This document shows, piece by piece, positions 43,651 through 54,700 of a stretch of 64,000 bases of DNA; positions within the stretch are counted from its first letter, which is position 1; every line of letters begins with the position of its first letter. A program made the translations under genes and the position numbers. This DNA comes from Symbiodinium natans (lineage: Eukaryota > Sar > Dinophyceae > Suessiales > Symbiodiniaceae). The stretch spans positions 1,642,203 to 1,706,202 of the forward strand of contig CAJNDS010002745.1 in NCBI GenBank assembly GCA_905221605.1. Reading direction: 5' to 3'. The notes beneath the pieces are model-generated. The model was not told the origin of the DNA. It saw nothing but the letters and a program-made list of their open reading frames with translations, and searched no databases.

Positions 43651-44547
43651 CTGCACTTGCCAAATGGTGCTCCCAAGCTTCCCCAAGACCCTAAACCCTA
43701 AACCCTAAACCCTAAACCCTAAACCCTAAACCCTAAACGCGTCGGACCAGTGAGTAACAGCAGGCAGAGGAGTTAGCCATGGTATCCCCCCCCCTTCCTG
43801 TGGTTCATGGTGGCTTTTGGGTTCCCCCCTCCCCCCCGCCCCCCCCTTCCTGTGGTTCATGGTCTGTGATTCATGGGTTTAAATTTTAGGGTTTAGGGGT
43901 TTAGGGTTAGGCTGTAGAGTTCAGGATTTTCACTCTGGACTCTGGTCCATTGGTTCACTGTGGGTTTACAAGTTATTTAGGGTTCAAGGTTTGGGGTAGG
44001 TTTACGGTTTCCCCTCTCCCCGTGGTTCGTGCTGGGTTTGCGGTTCAGGGTTCAGGGTTAAAGCGGCTAAGGTTTCGGGCTTGCCCTTCTCCCTCCTGTC
44101 GTTCATTGGTGGGTTTAGGTTTTACGGCTTAGGGTTCAGGGTTTGGGGCTTAGGCCGAGGTTTCTCTGTCCCCCCCCCCCGCTCCGTGGTCCGTGGTGTT
44201 TTTAGAGTTAACAGGCAGGGTTTGGGGGGGGGATACCTGGGGGGGGGGGGGGGGGGGGGGGCGAACATAGTGGTTTATATAGGGTTAGGATATATAGGGT
44301 TTGGGGTTGGGATACAAGGGGTTTATATAGGGCCCTGGGTTTGTGGTTTGGCCTTCAGATGGAAACTGCGCGTTCTCTCATCCCCAAACACAGCACCCCA
44401 GGCACGAAACCATCATTGTTCGGTTCTTGATACCCTGCACCCTAAACACTGACACCCAGAAACATCAAAGCCCTGAACCCGAAAGATCCCCAAAACCCGA
44501 ATAAACCCTAACCCCTAAACCCTGAACCCAAAGCCCTAAATCCCCAG

Positions 44548-44607
44548 TGGCATCCTTTATGTTTCCAATGGAACCTTAAAGTTCGACTGGTACAAGGGAC
44601 ATGGGGG
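44548..44607 (+). CDS. Exon of unknown gene (GILYVSNGTLKFDWYK...)
   Basis: After AAATCCCCAG|, reads GILYVSNGTLKFDWYKGH on plus; minus meets a stop soon. Donor uncertain. It contrasts with the minus genes around it. Product not recognised. Confidence 0.4.
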
Positions 44608-45332
44608 CCCTAAAACCCAAAACCCAAAACCCCGGTTCGAGTTGCCAAACAGATCCCGAAACCCTAAAGGCTTGGGGCTTAGGGCTTAGGGTTTAGGGTT
44701 TAGGGTTTGAGAAACCCGAAACCCCAAACCCCAAGACCCGCGGAGCCTGTTCAAACGAGGCTTCCATGGCCTGGGTAGAGTTTCAACGTCTAAGGGTGCT
44801 GCGGGCTTTGCAAGGCTTTAGGTTTTGGGTGTTCGCCTTAGGTTTTCAGAGTTTGGGGATTAGGGCTGTCGGCTTTCCGGTGCAGGGTTTGGGGTTTAGG
44901 CTTTTGGGGTTCAGGCAACCCCTGCAGATGGGGCTTGCGTTTTTCGGGGCTTAGGGACATGGGGCTCGGGGCTTGATTACACAAACACACCACCCACCCT
45001 CCCACCTTCCCCACACACGCACGCACGCACCCATCCACCCACCCACCCGCGCACGCAAGCGCGAGCACTCCCGACCCTACGTTCCCATCCTTGGTAGCCT
45101 TGTTCACCATCTTATTAGGGTGCCCTTTTCTTGTTGATTCCATTTTTTCTGCAAGGAGCCCCGAACCCAAAAAAAGATCCAGCATCCGCCCAGCATCCGA
45201 CTCTCCAAGGAGCATGAGGGCGGAAAGCTTACGTTAGGGTTTAGGGCTTAGTGTGAGGCTTTGCTGAGGTTTAGTGTCCATATAGTATGTAGGGTTTGTA
45301 TTCAAGTCAGAAACCTCATGAAACCAATTCGA

Positions 45333-45335
<3 letters not shown>

Positions 45336-45365
<30 letters not shown>

Positions 45366-45535
45366 TATATATACACGCAGACACATACAGACACACATAC
45401 ACACATACACACATACATACATACATACATACGTACATACATTATATGTATATATGTGTGTATATATATATATATATGCACATACATGTATACATACAAA
45501 TCTATCTATCTATCTCTCTCTATATATATATATAT
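45336..45535. repeat. TA, CATA and CACA microsatellite cluster
   Basis: Mixed TA, ACAC and ATAC repeats; the Tyr/Ile/His ORFs on both strands here are repeat translation. Confidence 0.95.
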
Positions 45536-45539
45536 AGCC

Positions 45540-45625
45540 GAGCTACGAACGAACAGCCCTGAAACCGGATCTTCGCAATCGGCAGCCTCCACATCATTGC
45601 TCTTCTGAATGCAGTTGTTGACCAC
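45540..45625 (-). CDS. Exon of unknown gene ([16 protein letters not shown]...)
   Basis: After CCTGGCGGCAG|, reads [18 protein letters not shown] then [11 protein letters not shown] on minus, ending at the microsatellite. Product not recognised. Confidence 0.5.
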
Positions 45626-46165
45626 CTGCCGCCAGGATTAAAAACGTTTGAAACGTGCTGTTTCTTTGAACCAGTAAAGCCTAAAACCCTAAACCCTAAA
45701 CCCTAAACCCTAAGTAGCTGTGCTCTAGATACCCATAGTTGTGATATCAGGTCCCCCCAATGACCATTCACAGCAGATCGGCCTCTCCATTACAGCCCTG
45801 CTGTAGCTCAGCGCCACTGAAGCAACCCTAACCGTTTGGCTCCTGAACAGTTTAGGGTTTAGGGTTTAGGGTATACTGTTTAGGGTTTAGGGTTTAGGGA
45901 GTTACTAGGCTTGATAGGATTCAGGGGTTTTAGGGCATAGGGTTTAGGGCTTCGGCCTAGGGGGTTAGGATTAGGAAATGTTAGGAACTAGTTTGCTTCC
46001 CAAATATACTCAAGGACTCTGGTCTAAAAACAACAACTCTTTGTGTGCGTCTATAAAAGATCAGAAGAAACTCAAGGCATTTGTCGGATCCCCTCTAAGG
46101 TTTAGGCCTTCCAAGATACAAGGCAAGGTGTTTATGGTTTTGGGCTTGTAGGCTCTAAGGGGACA

Positions 46166-46294
46166 CTTGAAGGTTCATGGGTACTGAGAAGTAGGGTTGT
46201 AAGTACCCTTATTAAGGTTAGAACCATAGTTGTCAAACTTGGAACCCCACCTTAAACCCTAAACCCTAAACCCTAGTTACAAGTACCCATGAAC
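46166..46294 (-). mobile_element. Family K introner-like element
   Basis: The ends are inverted: ACTTGGAGGTTCATGGGTAC on the sense strand and GTACCCATGAACCTTCAAG at the far end. The GT of the first end is the donor of the exon at 46364-46295, and the AG of the last end is a possible acceptor. A short telomere tract is inside. Single ends of the family occur near 1315, 13860, 23835 and 53705. Confidence 0.7.
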
Positions 46295-46364
46295 CTCCAA
46301 GTGCCGCTCGTGGCCAACGCTCATGCTCCCCCACCAAATTGCCGGTCCCTCCCATACGATGTTC
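46295..46364 (-). CDS. Exon of unknown gene (EHRMGGTGNLVGEHER...)
   Basis: 70 nt, acceptor TTTGTGGAG|, donor CTTGGAG|GTTCATG, reading EHRMGGTGNLVGEHERW then PRAALG. If the family K intron is removed, the frame meets a stop within four codons (GVSP*), so this may be near the C-terminus. Product not recognised. Confidence 0.5.
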
Positions 46365-46837
46365 CTCCACAAATAGGGTTTAGGGTTTAGGGTTTAGAGT
46401 TTAGGGTTCAGGGTTTGTAGTCCGACTCCGGTAAGCCCCAACATGCAAGCCTAAGTGTCGAGCCTGTTAGCCTCTAGGGCTCGGACAAAAAAAGCAAACT
46501 TGACCCAGGAAAACCTAAACCCCAAACCCTAAACCCAGGAATAAAGAAGGGCGCCCTTTTTGGCTTAAAGGGGGCTGTTCAGGGAGCCTGCACCCGAAAC
46601 AAGTGGAATGAGGGCCTACTCTGGGTCCCAGTAGAGCTTAGGCCTTAGAGCAAGAAAGATTTTTGCTGCTTGTCTGTCATACTCCCCCGTCATGCTCCCA
46701 CGCGTATAAACTGTTTCGTTGCCCTAAGCCCTAGGACCTAAACCCGAAACCCGAAACCCGAAACCCTAAACCCTAAACCCTAAACCCTAAACTGGGTTTC
46801 TGCGTTGCAAACAAGAACTAAGAAGAGCCAGGGGCAC

Positions 46838-46880
46838 CTCGTTGAGCAGTCGCGTCAGTTGGTCGTGGAGTACTTTGTGC
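46838..46880 (-). CDS. Exon of unknown gene (HKVLHDQLTRLLNE)
   Basis: 43 nt between GTGACCCAG| and AACGAG|GTGCCC. Plus is also open (LVEQSRQLVVEYFVPG). A small exon at 47033-46998 (GTGCAG| ... AGAAAG|GTCGCC) lies just upstream. Product not recognised. Confidence 0.4.
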
Positions 46881-46997
46881 CTGGGTCACAAAGGGTGGGA
46901 AATCTTCTTCCTCATCTTTTTGGGGTTAGGGCTTAGCGTTTAGGGTTTGGGATTAGGGTTTAGGGTTTAGGGTTTGGGGTTTAGGGTTTCGGGCGAC

Positions 46998-47033
46998 CTT
47001 TCTGCACTGAGTACGGGCTCGATGGCAAGCGCG
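46998..47033 (-). CDS. 36-nt micro-exon
   Basis: Good acceptor and donor (CCGTGCAG| and GAAAG|GTCGCC). The frame is ambiguous (RACHRARTQCRK or ALAIEPVLSAE). Product not recognised. Confidence 0.35.
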
Positions 47034-48017
47034 CTGCACGGAATTAATGGGGTTTCAAACAGTGGCAAGGCCTTAATAAGGACTCAAACTGGGGTGTGGC
47101 CCCCCAGAAACCACTGAACCCCAAAACCTTCTAAACCCTCGGCCCTATAAGCCCTATGAACAATAAAAGCCCTGTATAAACCCTATAAACCTCATCAACC
47201 CCCATAAACTCTCAAAAACACCTTTACAAGCACCTGAAGAACCCCAACAAACTCAAGAAACCCTAAACAAACCCTAAAAACAAAAAAACATGACAGAAAC
47301 TGGAGAAAAAACCGAAAAAAAGAAGGACATCCTACCACCCCCTAAACCGTGAAGCCTACACCCTAAACCCCCTAAACCGTAAATCCTAAACCCTAACCCT
47401 AAACCCTAAACCCCCCAAACCCTAAAACCTAAACCACGACTGAAAGCGCTGAGAGCTGGGAAGCTCACTCCGCGCTCTTCTCATCCGAGGCGGTCTGCGC
47501 CTACAGAGCTGGGGGGTTTGGGTTTAGGGTTTAGGGTTTAGGGTTTAGGATTTAGGGTTTCGGGTTTCGGGTTTAGGGTTTAGGTTTCGGGTTTAGGGTT
47601 TAGGGTCTAGGGTTTAAGGCTTCCGGGGCTTTAGGGGATGTTGAGGGTGTTTGGAGGTTTTAGAAGAGGGCTTATAGGGGGGTGCAGGGCTCGAACATGA
47701 GTTAGGTCTGGTAGGGCGGAGGGATTACGTTCAGTCAGGTGACTGGGGGGCCCAGGTACAACCTAAAGACCTTGTCATCGAAGGCCAAGCCACAACCCTC
47801 TCACACGCCCTCAAATCAAGAACCCCAAAACCAAGAACCCTCAACCCGAAACCCTGAAGCCTAAACCCTAAACCCTCTGAAATCCACTCAACCCATTCAA
47901 CCTTGACAGCCAAAAACCTTAACGAAACCCTTCAAACCCCCAACCCTCAATCCTACTATTTGGGGGGACTTTTTATAAGGGGTGTCCCTTACTATCGTAA
48001 ACCGTATAAAGCCCTCC

Positions 48018-48099
48018 AGCCTCCCGATGGGAGGAGGAATTATCCTAAACCCTAAACCCTAAACCCTAAACCCTAAGTCCCAGAGCCTCCCGGTGGGAG
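48018..48099. repeat. Telomere tract inside a 16-bp direct repeat at an exon junction
   Basis: AGCCTCCCGATGGGAG (48018-48033) and AGCCTCCCGGTGGGAG (48084-48099) flank CCCTAAA repeats. On minus, each copy carries CGGGAG|GCT: the first is the donor of exon 48149-48087, the second an acceptor, and the frame continues (...SSHRE|AGGLYTVYDSKG). Confidence 0.75.
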
Positions 48100-48149
48100 C
48101 TCTGGGCCCGTATCAGCTTCACCTGCATCTCGGAGCCCACGCTGAGGGC
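48087..48149 (-). CDS. Exon of unknown gene (ALSVGSEMQVKLIRAQ...)
   Basis: 21 codons, phase 0, acceptor CCCTCTGAG|GCC, donor CGGGAG|GCTCTG (GC type), reading ALSVGSEMQVKLIRAQ then SSHRE. It can be spliced over the telomere tract to about 48021, continuing AGGLYTVYDSKG. Product not recognised. Confidence 0.55.
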
Positions 48150-48419
48150 CTCAGAGGGGCTTAGGCTTGAGGGAATTAGGGTTTAGGGTTTAGGGTTTAG
48201 GGTTTAGGGTTTAGGGTTTAGGGTCAGGGTCATGATGGTATAATTATAGATATACAGGGACCATAAGGGAATACTGTTAGTAGTTCTTCCGACCTATATA
48301 TTCGGGTTGAGGGTGTTGGGGGAATCAGGTTTGAGGGCTTAGGGTTTCGGGTGTAGGGCTTAGGGTTTCGGGCTTAGTGTGGAGGGCGTAGGGTTTCGGG
48401 CTTGAGGTCGAAGGGTAGT

Positions 48420-48545
48420 TATATGGTCCCTAGTCTGGGCCTTTAAATGGAGACCCCTTACAGACCCCTTATATACCCTGTAAGACCCAAAAGGTCCCAT
48501 ACTTCAGAAAGAAGGTAAGGGACCATATTCACGGACCATAATCAT
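48420..48545. mobile_element. Family F element copy
   Basis: TATGGTCCCTAGTCTGGGC ... GAAGGTAAGGGACCATATTC, with two CCCCTTATA motifs inside. Confidence 0.6.
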
Positions 48546-49005
48546 GGACCATGTAACCCTAAACCCTAAACCTTGAGGGTCTCGGGCTGAGGGCTGTCGA
48601 GGTTCAGGCATTGAGAGAGCAGGGGGATGGAGGGCTACAAAAGCCTCTTGGCCGTAATTTCGGGGGGGGGGGGGGGGGGGGGGCTGGGCAGGATTCAAGG
48701 CTTGGGCTTGGGGTTCAGGGTGTGCCCTGTTAGGGGACTGCGCTGAAAACCCTGATTGCCTTTATGGGGTCTACCGAAAAACCTAGCCCCCCCCCCCCCC
48801 CCCAAGTCCACGATGGTGTCAGCGCTACAGATGTGAAACTCTACATCCTAAACTGCTAAACCCTAGGCTCTAAACCCTCTGAACAGGGTTTAGGGCTTGC
48901 TTAGGGTTTAAGGTTTAGGGCTTAGGGCTTAGGGTTTAGGGTCTAGGGTGTGGGGTTTAGGGTTTAAAGGTTTAAAAGTTTAGGGGACCCAAAAAACTCC
49001 CAAAC

Positions 49006-49063
49006 CCTGTCTCGGCAGCCGGACAACCGCTTCGTGGAGCTGCTGCAGGAGGCTCTGGCTGTC
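49006..49063 (-). CDS. Exon of unknown gene (DSQSLLQQLHEAVVRL...)
   Basis: 58 nt, acceptor CTGTTAAAG|, donor AGACAGG|GTTTGG, reading DSQSLLQQLHEAVVRLPRQ. Plus is also open with a stop (PDNRFVELLQEALAVL). Minus is preferred from its neighbours. Product not recognised. Confidence 0.45.
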
Positions 49064-49357
49064 CTTTAACAGGGTTTAGGGTTGGAGGGTTGGAGGGTTT
49101 GAGGGTTTGAGGGTTTGAGGGTTGAGGGTTTGAGGGTTTGAGGGTTTGAGGGTTTGGGGGTTTGGGGGTTTGAGGGTTTAGGGTTTGTGGTTGGATTTTG
49201 GATTTAGGGTTTAGGGTTTGAGGGTTTTGGGGCCTTGTGCCTATGGGGCAGCGGGGCACCCAGCAAGATGAGGGTACCAAACGCACATGCCCACGGTTGT
49301 AGCGTTTTGAGGATTTTCGGGCTTAGGTCATGGGCACTCGTTCTTTGACGAGCCAGT

Positions 49358-49479
49358 AGAGGGTGGGGCCCCCTTACTATACTAACTGTAGTTAAGGGAC
49401 TCATAACCTAACTTAGGGTCCTTATAACCCAATTTAGGGCCCTTATAACTCTACTTATAACTAGGGGGCCCCACCCTGT
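49358..49479 (-). mobile_element. Family A inverted-repeat element, copy 5
   Basis: Nearly identical to 12152-12273; the first bases are TAGAGGGTGG in place of TACAGGGTGG. Two fragments of family F follow at 49490-49565. Confidence 0.85.
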
Positions 49480-49596
49480 AGAACAGGGGACCCCAAATTA
49501 AGGGCCCATACTTCATACTATAAGGGTCATATATCAGGGGACCCCAAAATTAAGGGCCCATGTTGCCAATATCCAACATGCCAACCAAAGGGATCC

Positions 49597-49852
49597 TCAA
49601 GCCTCTGGTCGACATCCGGTGGGGACGGGCCTGGAAGCCAGACTCTTGCGAGGGGGGGGGTTTAGGGTTTAGGGTTTAGGGTTTAGGGTTTAGGGTTTAG
49701 GGTTTAGGGTTTAGGGTTTAGGGTTTAGGGTTTAGGGTTTCCCGGGATTGTCGAACAGGCGTCCTCGGTTCCATCACGCTTGGTGTGACGACCCACGAAA
49801 CGACTGCCACTTCTGACAGGCAATCACGGTGGAAGATGTGCCCACACCGCAA
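49597..49852 (-). CDS. RING-H2 finger exon and a possible terminal exon
   Basis: Exon 49852-49811 (acceptor CGCATCGAAG|, donor TCAGAA|GTGGCA) reads LRCGHIFHRDCLSE. This is the C-G-H-x-F-H-x-x-C core of a RING-H2 domain (zinc ligands Cys, His, His, Cys), typical of E3 ubiquitin ligases. A possible last exon, 49644-49597 (CTCGCAAG|), reads SLASRPVPTGCRPEA and TGA; it lacks a clear CPxC pair, so the second half of the finger is not proven. A long telomere tract lies between. The N-terminal Cys pair was not found upstream. Confidence 0.5.
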
Positions 49853-50301
49853 CTTCGATGCGGTTCGGGTTTAGGGCTTCGAGGGCTTAGGGTTTTTTGA
49901 GCTTCGGGGGTAAGAGGCGTCACATGAAGATGACCCGGCATTCCCTAAACCCTATATAAACCCCTAAACCCAAAGCCTACTTCTAACCCTACTGCTTGGG
50001 CCACTAACATAGTGGGGCAAACATGGGATCGCAAAAGACTTTAGGGTTTAGGGCCCTACTTGGACGACTTTAGGGTTTAGGGTTTAGGGTTTTAGGGTTT
50101 AGCGTTTAGGGTTTAGGGTTTAAGGTTTAGGGTTTAGGGTTTAGGGTTTAGGGTTTAGGGTTTAGGGTTATGAGTAGGGCACTTCTGGTTCTAGCCTCGC
50201 TTCGGGCGCATCAAAGCCTACTTATAAGTACCCTGAACCCTGAGCCCTGAACCCCAAACCCTAAACCCTAAACCCGAAACCCTAAACCCTAAACCCTAAA
50301 C

Positions 50302-50421
50302 GCTACTTCGTTTCAAAAGTTCGCCTGCGTTTCCGGCATGAACTGCTGAGATGGAGGAGAAAAACAACGCGCGCCGGCAGGCGCGAAACAGCTTTAAAGG
50401 GGGGCCGATGCCCAAAATAAG
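50302..50421 (-). CDS. Exon of unknown gene (LILGIGPPLKLFRACR...)
   Basis: 40 codons, phase 0, acceptor CGCGCCATCAG|, donor AGTAGC|GTTTAGGG at a telomere tract. It reads LILGIGPPLKLFRACRRA, LFFSSISAVHAGNAGEL, LKRSS. Plus is open too (basic, Arg-rich). Product not recognised. Confidence 0.5.
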
Positions 50422-50437
50422 CTGATGGCGCGACAAG

Positions 50438-50560
50438 GGTCCTAAGCCCTAAGCCCTAAGCCCTAAGCCCTAAGCCCTAAGCCCTTAGCCCTTAGCCCTT
50501 AGCCCTAAGCCCTAGGCCCTAAGCCCAAGCCCTAAGCCCCAAGCCCCAAGCCCCAAACCC
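50438..50560 (-). repeat. CCCTAAG variant array
   Basis: CCCTAAG heptamers with CCCTTAG and CCCCAAG variants, then normal CCCTAAA; comparable with 3733-3840. Confidence 0.9.
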
Positions 50561-50640
50561 TAAACCCTAACCCTAAACCCCGGCTGAAGGGCAGTCAACA
50601 CCTACGACACCCGAGTGGGGGGGGGGGGGGGGGGCCTTGA

Positions 50641-51158
50641 TCAGTGAGTGGCGCCGGTGCAGCTCAGCCCCTTTGAGTCGGGACAGTCCTGATCAGCTGG
50701 ATCCGGAAGGGGCTTAAGTTTAGGGTCTAGGGTTTAGGGTTTAGGATTTAGGGTTTAGGGTATAGGGTTTGGGGTTTAGGGTATAGGGTTTGGGGCTTAG
50801 GGTTTAGGTTTTCGGGGTCACATACGGATGTGGGGTGTTTGAGGTTGTGACTTTGGCGGGGTTTTGGGGTTGAGGGTTTGTCGATTGAGGTCTGGGGGTG
50901 CAGCGTTCGGAGTTAGAGGTTTAGGGTTTGTAGAAAGTAAACCCTAAACTCTACACCCTAAACCCCAAACCCTAAACCCTGCAGCCTAAGGAAACTCTTT
51001 AGTCATTCCTAAGCTACTTGAACCCTGGACCTGGAACCGCCACGGTTTAGGGTTCAGGGTTTAGGGTTTCGGGATACAGCCCTGTAATCCCGACAGCAAA
51101 GCGCAAGATGCTGGCACTGGGTGGACTTTTTCCCTCCCGGCGCAGCCAAGCTCAGCTC
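50641..51158 (-). CDS. Two exons of an unknown gene, with stop
   Basis: Exon 51158-51078 (acceptor TATCGAG|, donor AGGGCT|GTATCC) reads ELSLAAPGGKKSTQCQHL then ALCCRDYRA, 27 codons, phase 0. Exon 50688-50641 (acceptor GCTGATCAG|) reads DCPDSKGLSCTGATH and TGA. Cys-rich. It lies downstream of the ankyrin gene on the same strand. Family not recognised. Confidence 0.45.
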
Positions 51159-51715
51159 CTCGATACTTCGTATGGGTGCTTATAATGAGTCGGGTTTAGG
51201 GTTTAGGGTTTGGGGTTTGGGGTTTGGGGTTTGGGGCTTCGGGAGTTTAACGTTGGGTAGCTACAGTCTCAGTGGGGGATAACCTTTCTTAGGGTACATA
51301 TACAGAGCCTTATCCCTAACGGTATACGTATAAGTACTAAATCCCACACCCTAAACCCTAAACCCTAAACCCTAAACCCTAAACCCTAAGCCCCTAAGCC
51401 CTAAGCCCTAAACCGCAAGCATACAGTACTTAGGGTTTAGGGTTTGGGCTGTCGTCCATTCGGCCATTTTGGAAGATCTGGGAAGGCTCTTGTTAGGGGC
51501 CTTCAGGGCTTTAAGTCCTTTGGTTCTGAAGGTTTGGGAATTTAGGCTTCCAAGGCTTTCGGGTGTTTTGGGCTTGGGTTTCCAGGGTTAATACGGCTGT
51601 TGGGATTTAGGGGCTTGCGTTTATAAGGTGTTTAGGGTTTATCGAGTTTGGGTTCATGCGGTTTTATGGGCTTTACAGGGGGCTCGGGAGGTTGTTTGGA
51701 TGTTGGTTGGGCCCT

Positions 51716-54700
51716 TTAGAAACCCAGAAAACGCTGTCGCTGCAAAGGAGACCGATCATCGAAATCGACCATCTCGATCTCGGAAGGCGTGCCCAGGAAA
51801 GAACGCCTGGGAATGTCCTGCAACTTCTCGTCGGCACCAGCTTCCAGCAGCAAACGTACAATCTCGCCGTGGCCCCGAGAAGATGCGCATCTGAGAGCGG
51901 CCTCGCCGGACGTGTTCTGCAAGTTTGTGCTAGCACAGGCTTCCAGCATCGAACGTACAATCTCCACATGGCCCTCACGAGATGCGAGCATGAGAGCAGT
52001 CTCGCCGAATCTGCCCTGCACGTTCATGTCGGTGGCAGCTTCCAGCAGCAAACGCACAACTTCGATGTGGCCCTGCGAAGTTGCGCACATGAGAGCAGTC
52101 GTGCCGCACCCGTCACGCAAGTTCTTGTCAGCACCAGCATCCAGCAGCAAGCGTACCACCTCAACGTGGCCCTCGAACGATGCGCGCATCAGAGCGGAGC
52201 CCCGACCTTTTTCATTGTTGGGATAATACTAAAACCTTAAAATGAGTTTTCCCTATTGGGTTTAAGTAACCTTAAAGATGTAACATGTTGCCCAACTATG
52301 ACAAAGCCACCTTGCAACTTTGTGCAAGTCACACGTCGCACAGTCGCGCCGGGCCAGTCCTGCCAGTTGACGCAGGCGCGAGCTTCCAGCAGCAAACGTA
52401 CCTAGTTCATGGTTGGTATAATATTAAAATCTTAAATTTATATTCCTTATTGGGTTTAAGTACCCTTAAAAATGTAAAATGTTACCCAACTATGACAAAG
52501 GTACAGTCTCGACATGGCCCTCGGAGGACGCGCGCATCCTTACGTCTCCTAGAACCAAAGGGAGAAAAAAGGTTAACTTCATGATTCCCACAAAATTTTA
52601 AGGAAACCCAAAAAAACAACAAAAGTTAGCAGCTATTGGCCAGGTGAGCATCAGAGCGGTTTCGCCGGTGGGGCGTTTCACATGGTGGATGTGAAAGTGG
52701 TTCACCGGAGACATGGACGGCCAGTTTACGTCAGCACCAGCTTCCAGCAGCAAACATACCTTAAATCCTAAACCCTAAACCCTAAACCCTAAACTGAAGT
52801 GGAACCCTAGCAGAAATGATCATGTTTGCTGTTTCTTAGGAATACTACAGTACCCAAACATTACACATCATTTCCAACTATCCCCAGGTACGATCTCGGC
52901 ATGGCCTCGAGAGACTGCACACGTGAGGGCGGTTTCGCCGGAGATGCTCTGCAAGCCTTCGGGACGAAATGAACCCTAAGAGGGTTCATGGTTCATATAC
53001 CTGAAACAGAATTCCAGTAGTACAAAGGGCTTATGGCTTCATATACCTTAAACAGAATTGCAGTACACTTGGGAGCCCAGTAACCATATTCTAACAAGGG
53101 CACTTTTTGTCGGGCACGTGATTTTACAAGGGAACCATAACCAAAAAAAACAAAAAAATGGGTAAAGGGTACCACTGGGCCACGAAGGGTAGAATTGCAG
53201 TAGTATCTATACTCCCCTTAGAACCTAAATAGATACAACATATCCAATATCCTCTTGGGTTTATATATAACCAGAAAATAGAAAAAACCCCAAAGGCCCC
53301 CCCCCCCCCCCAAAAAAAAAAAAAAAAAAAGGTTTCATTGGGTTCCCAAGGAGCGTGTGGGGGCCCCAGCTTCCAGCAGCGCGCGCACGACCTCGACAAC
53401 CCTAAACCCTACAACCCTAAACCCTAAACCCTAAACCCTAAACCCTAAACCCTAAACCCTAAACCCTAAACCCTAAACCCTAAACCCTAAACCCTAAACC
53501 CTCAACCCTAAACCCCAAACCCTAAACCCTAACCACGACCTCGACATGGCCCTCGCGCGACGCGAGCATGAGCACAGTATCGCAGCACGGGGTATCCCAG
53601 CTCCTTGGGGGCCAAAAGTGCCCCAGATTGGGGTCATCTTGAAAGACTTATAAGTGGGGTCTAGGGTTTAGGGTTTAGGTTTTAGGGTTTAGGGTTTAGG
53701 GTTATTAAGTACCATGAACCTCCAAGTATACTGCTACCATTCCTAGTAAGCTATACATGAACCGTAATTCCTGCTAAGGTATATGAACCATAATGCCTAT
53801 TAAGGTAGATGAACCATAGAAACTTTCGAAGTATATGAACCATAATTCCGATTAAGGTATATGAACCACAAAACCTTTTAAGGCGTATGAACCCTAAAGC
53901 CTAGACCCTAAACACTAAACCCTAAACCCTAAACGCTAAACCCTAAACCTAAACCCTAAACCCTAGACCCTAAATTAGGGCTCATTTCGTCCCCAAGGTT
54001 CTTGTCGGCAGCAGATTTCACCAGCCATCGTACAACCTTCACGTGGCTGTCGACCTCGGCTGGCCCCTAAGAAGCCCTCTGAAGAATAGGCTGGGGCTTA
54101 GGGTTTAGGGTTGAGGGTTTGGGGTTTGGGGTTTGGGGTTTAGGGTTTAGGTTTCCTCAACATGATCCTCTCAAACCCTTTATGAGGGACTATTCCTGAA
54201 CATGATCCTCTTAAACCCTATATACGGGACTATTCCTGAATTTCATCCTCTTTATCCAAATATAGAGAAGAATACACAAAATGTCCCAAAAGGGGCCCTA
54301 AACCCTAAACCCTAAACCCTAAACCCTAAACCCTAAACCCTAAACCCTAAACCCTAAACCCTAAACCCTAAACCCTAAACCCTAAACCCTAAACCCTAAA
54401 CCCGAGTTCTTGTTCAGCCTAGTGACCTTTACCCGCAGCAGAGCGGTCCCCTGGTTGTAGTCCCATATGCCCGGGTCGGCACCCGAGTCCAGCAGCATAC
54501 GTACAATCCTTAGTTGCTGAGTTCTTACCAGGTTTAGGGTTTAGGGTTTAGGGTTTAGGGTTTAGGGTTTAGGGTTTAGGGTTTAGGGTTTGGGACCTTA
54601 TAATCCCTCAAAAAGGCCCTTGATAGGGTTGACTCTGGAGATTCTAAGGCCTCATAGCCCATCCTGGTAAGCCCCCCTAAACCCTAAACCCTAAACCCTA

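Noticed and set aside
45261-45608. Tyr/Ile/His-rich ORFs
   Set aside because: Translation of TA and CACA microsatellites.
51656-52240. 194-codon plus ORF
   Set aside because: Exact antisense of ankyrin exon 10, whose minus frame has clear ankyrin repeats.
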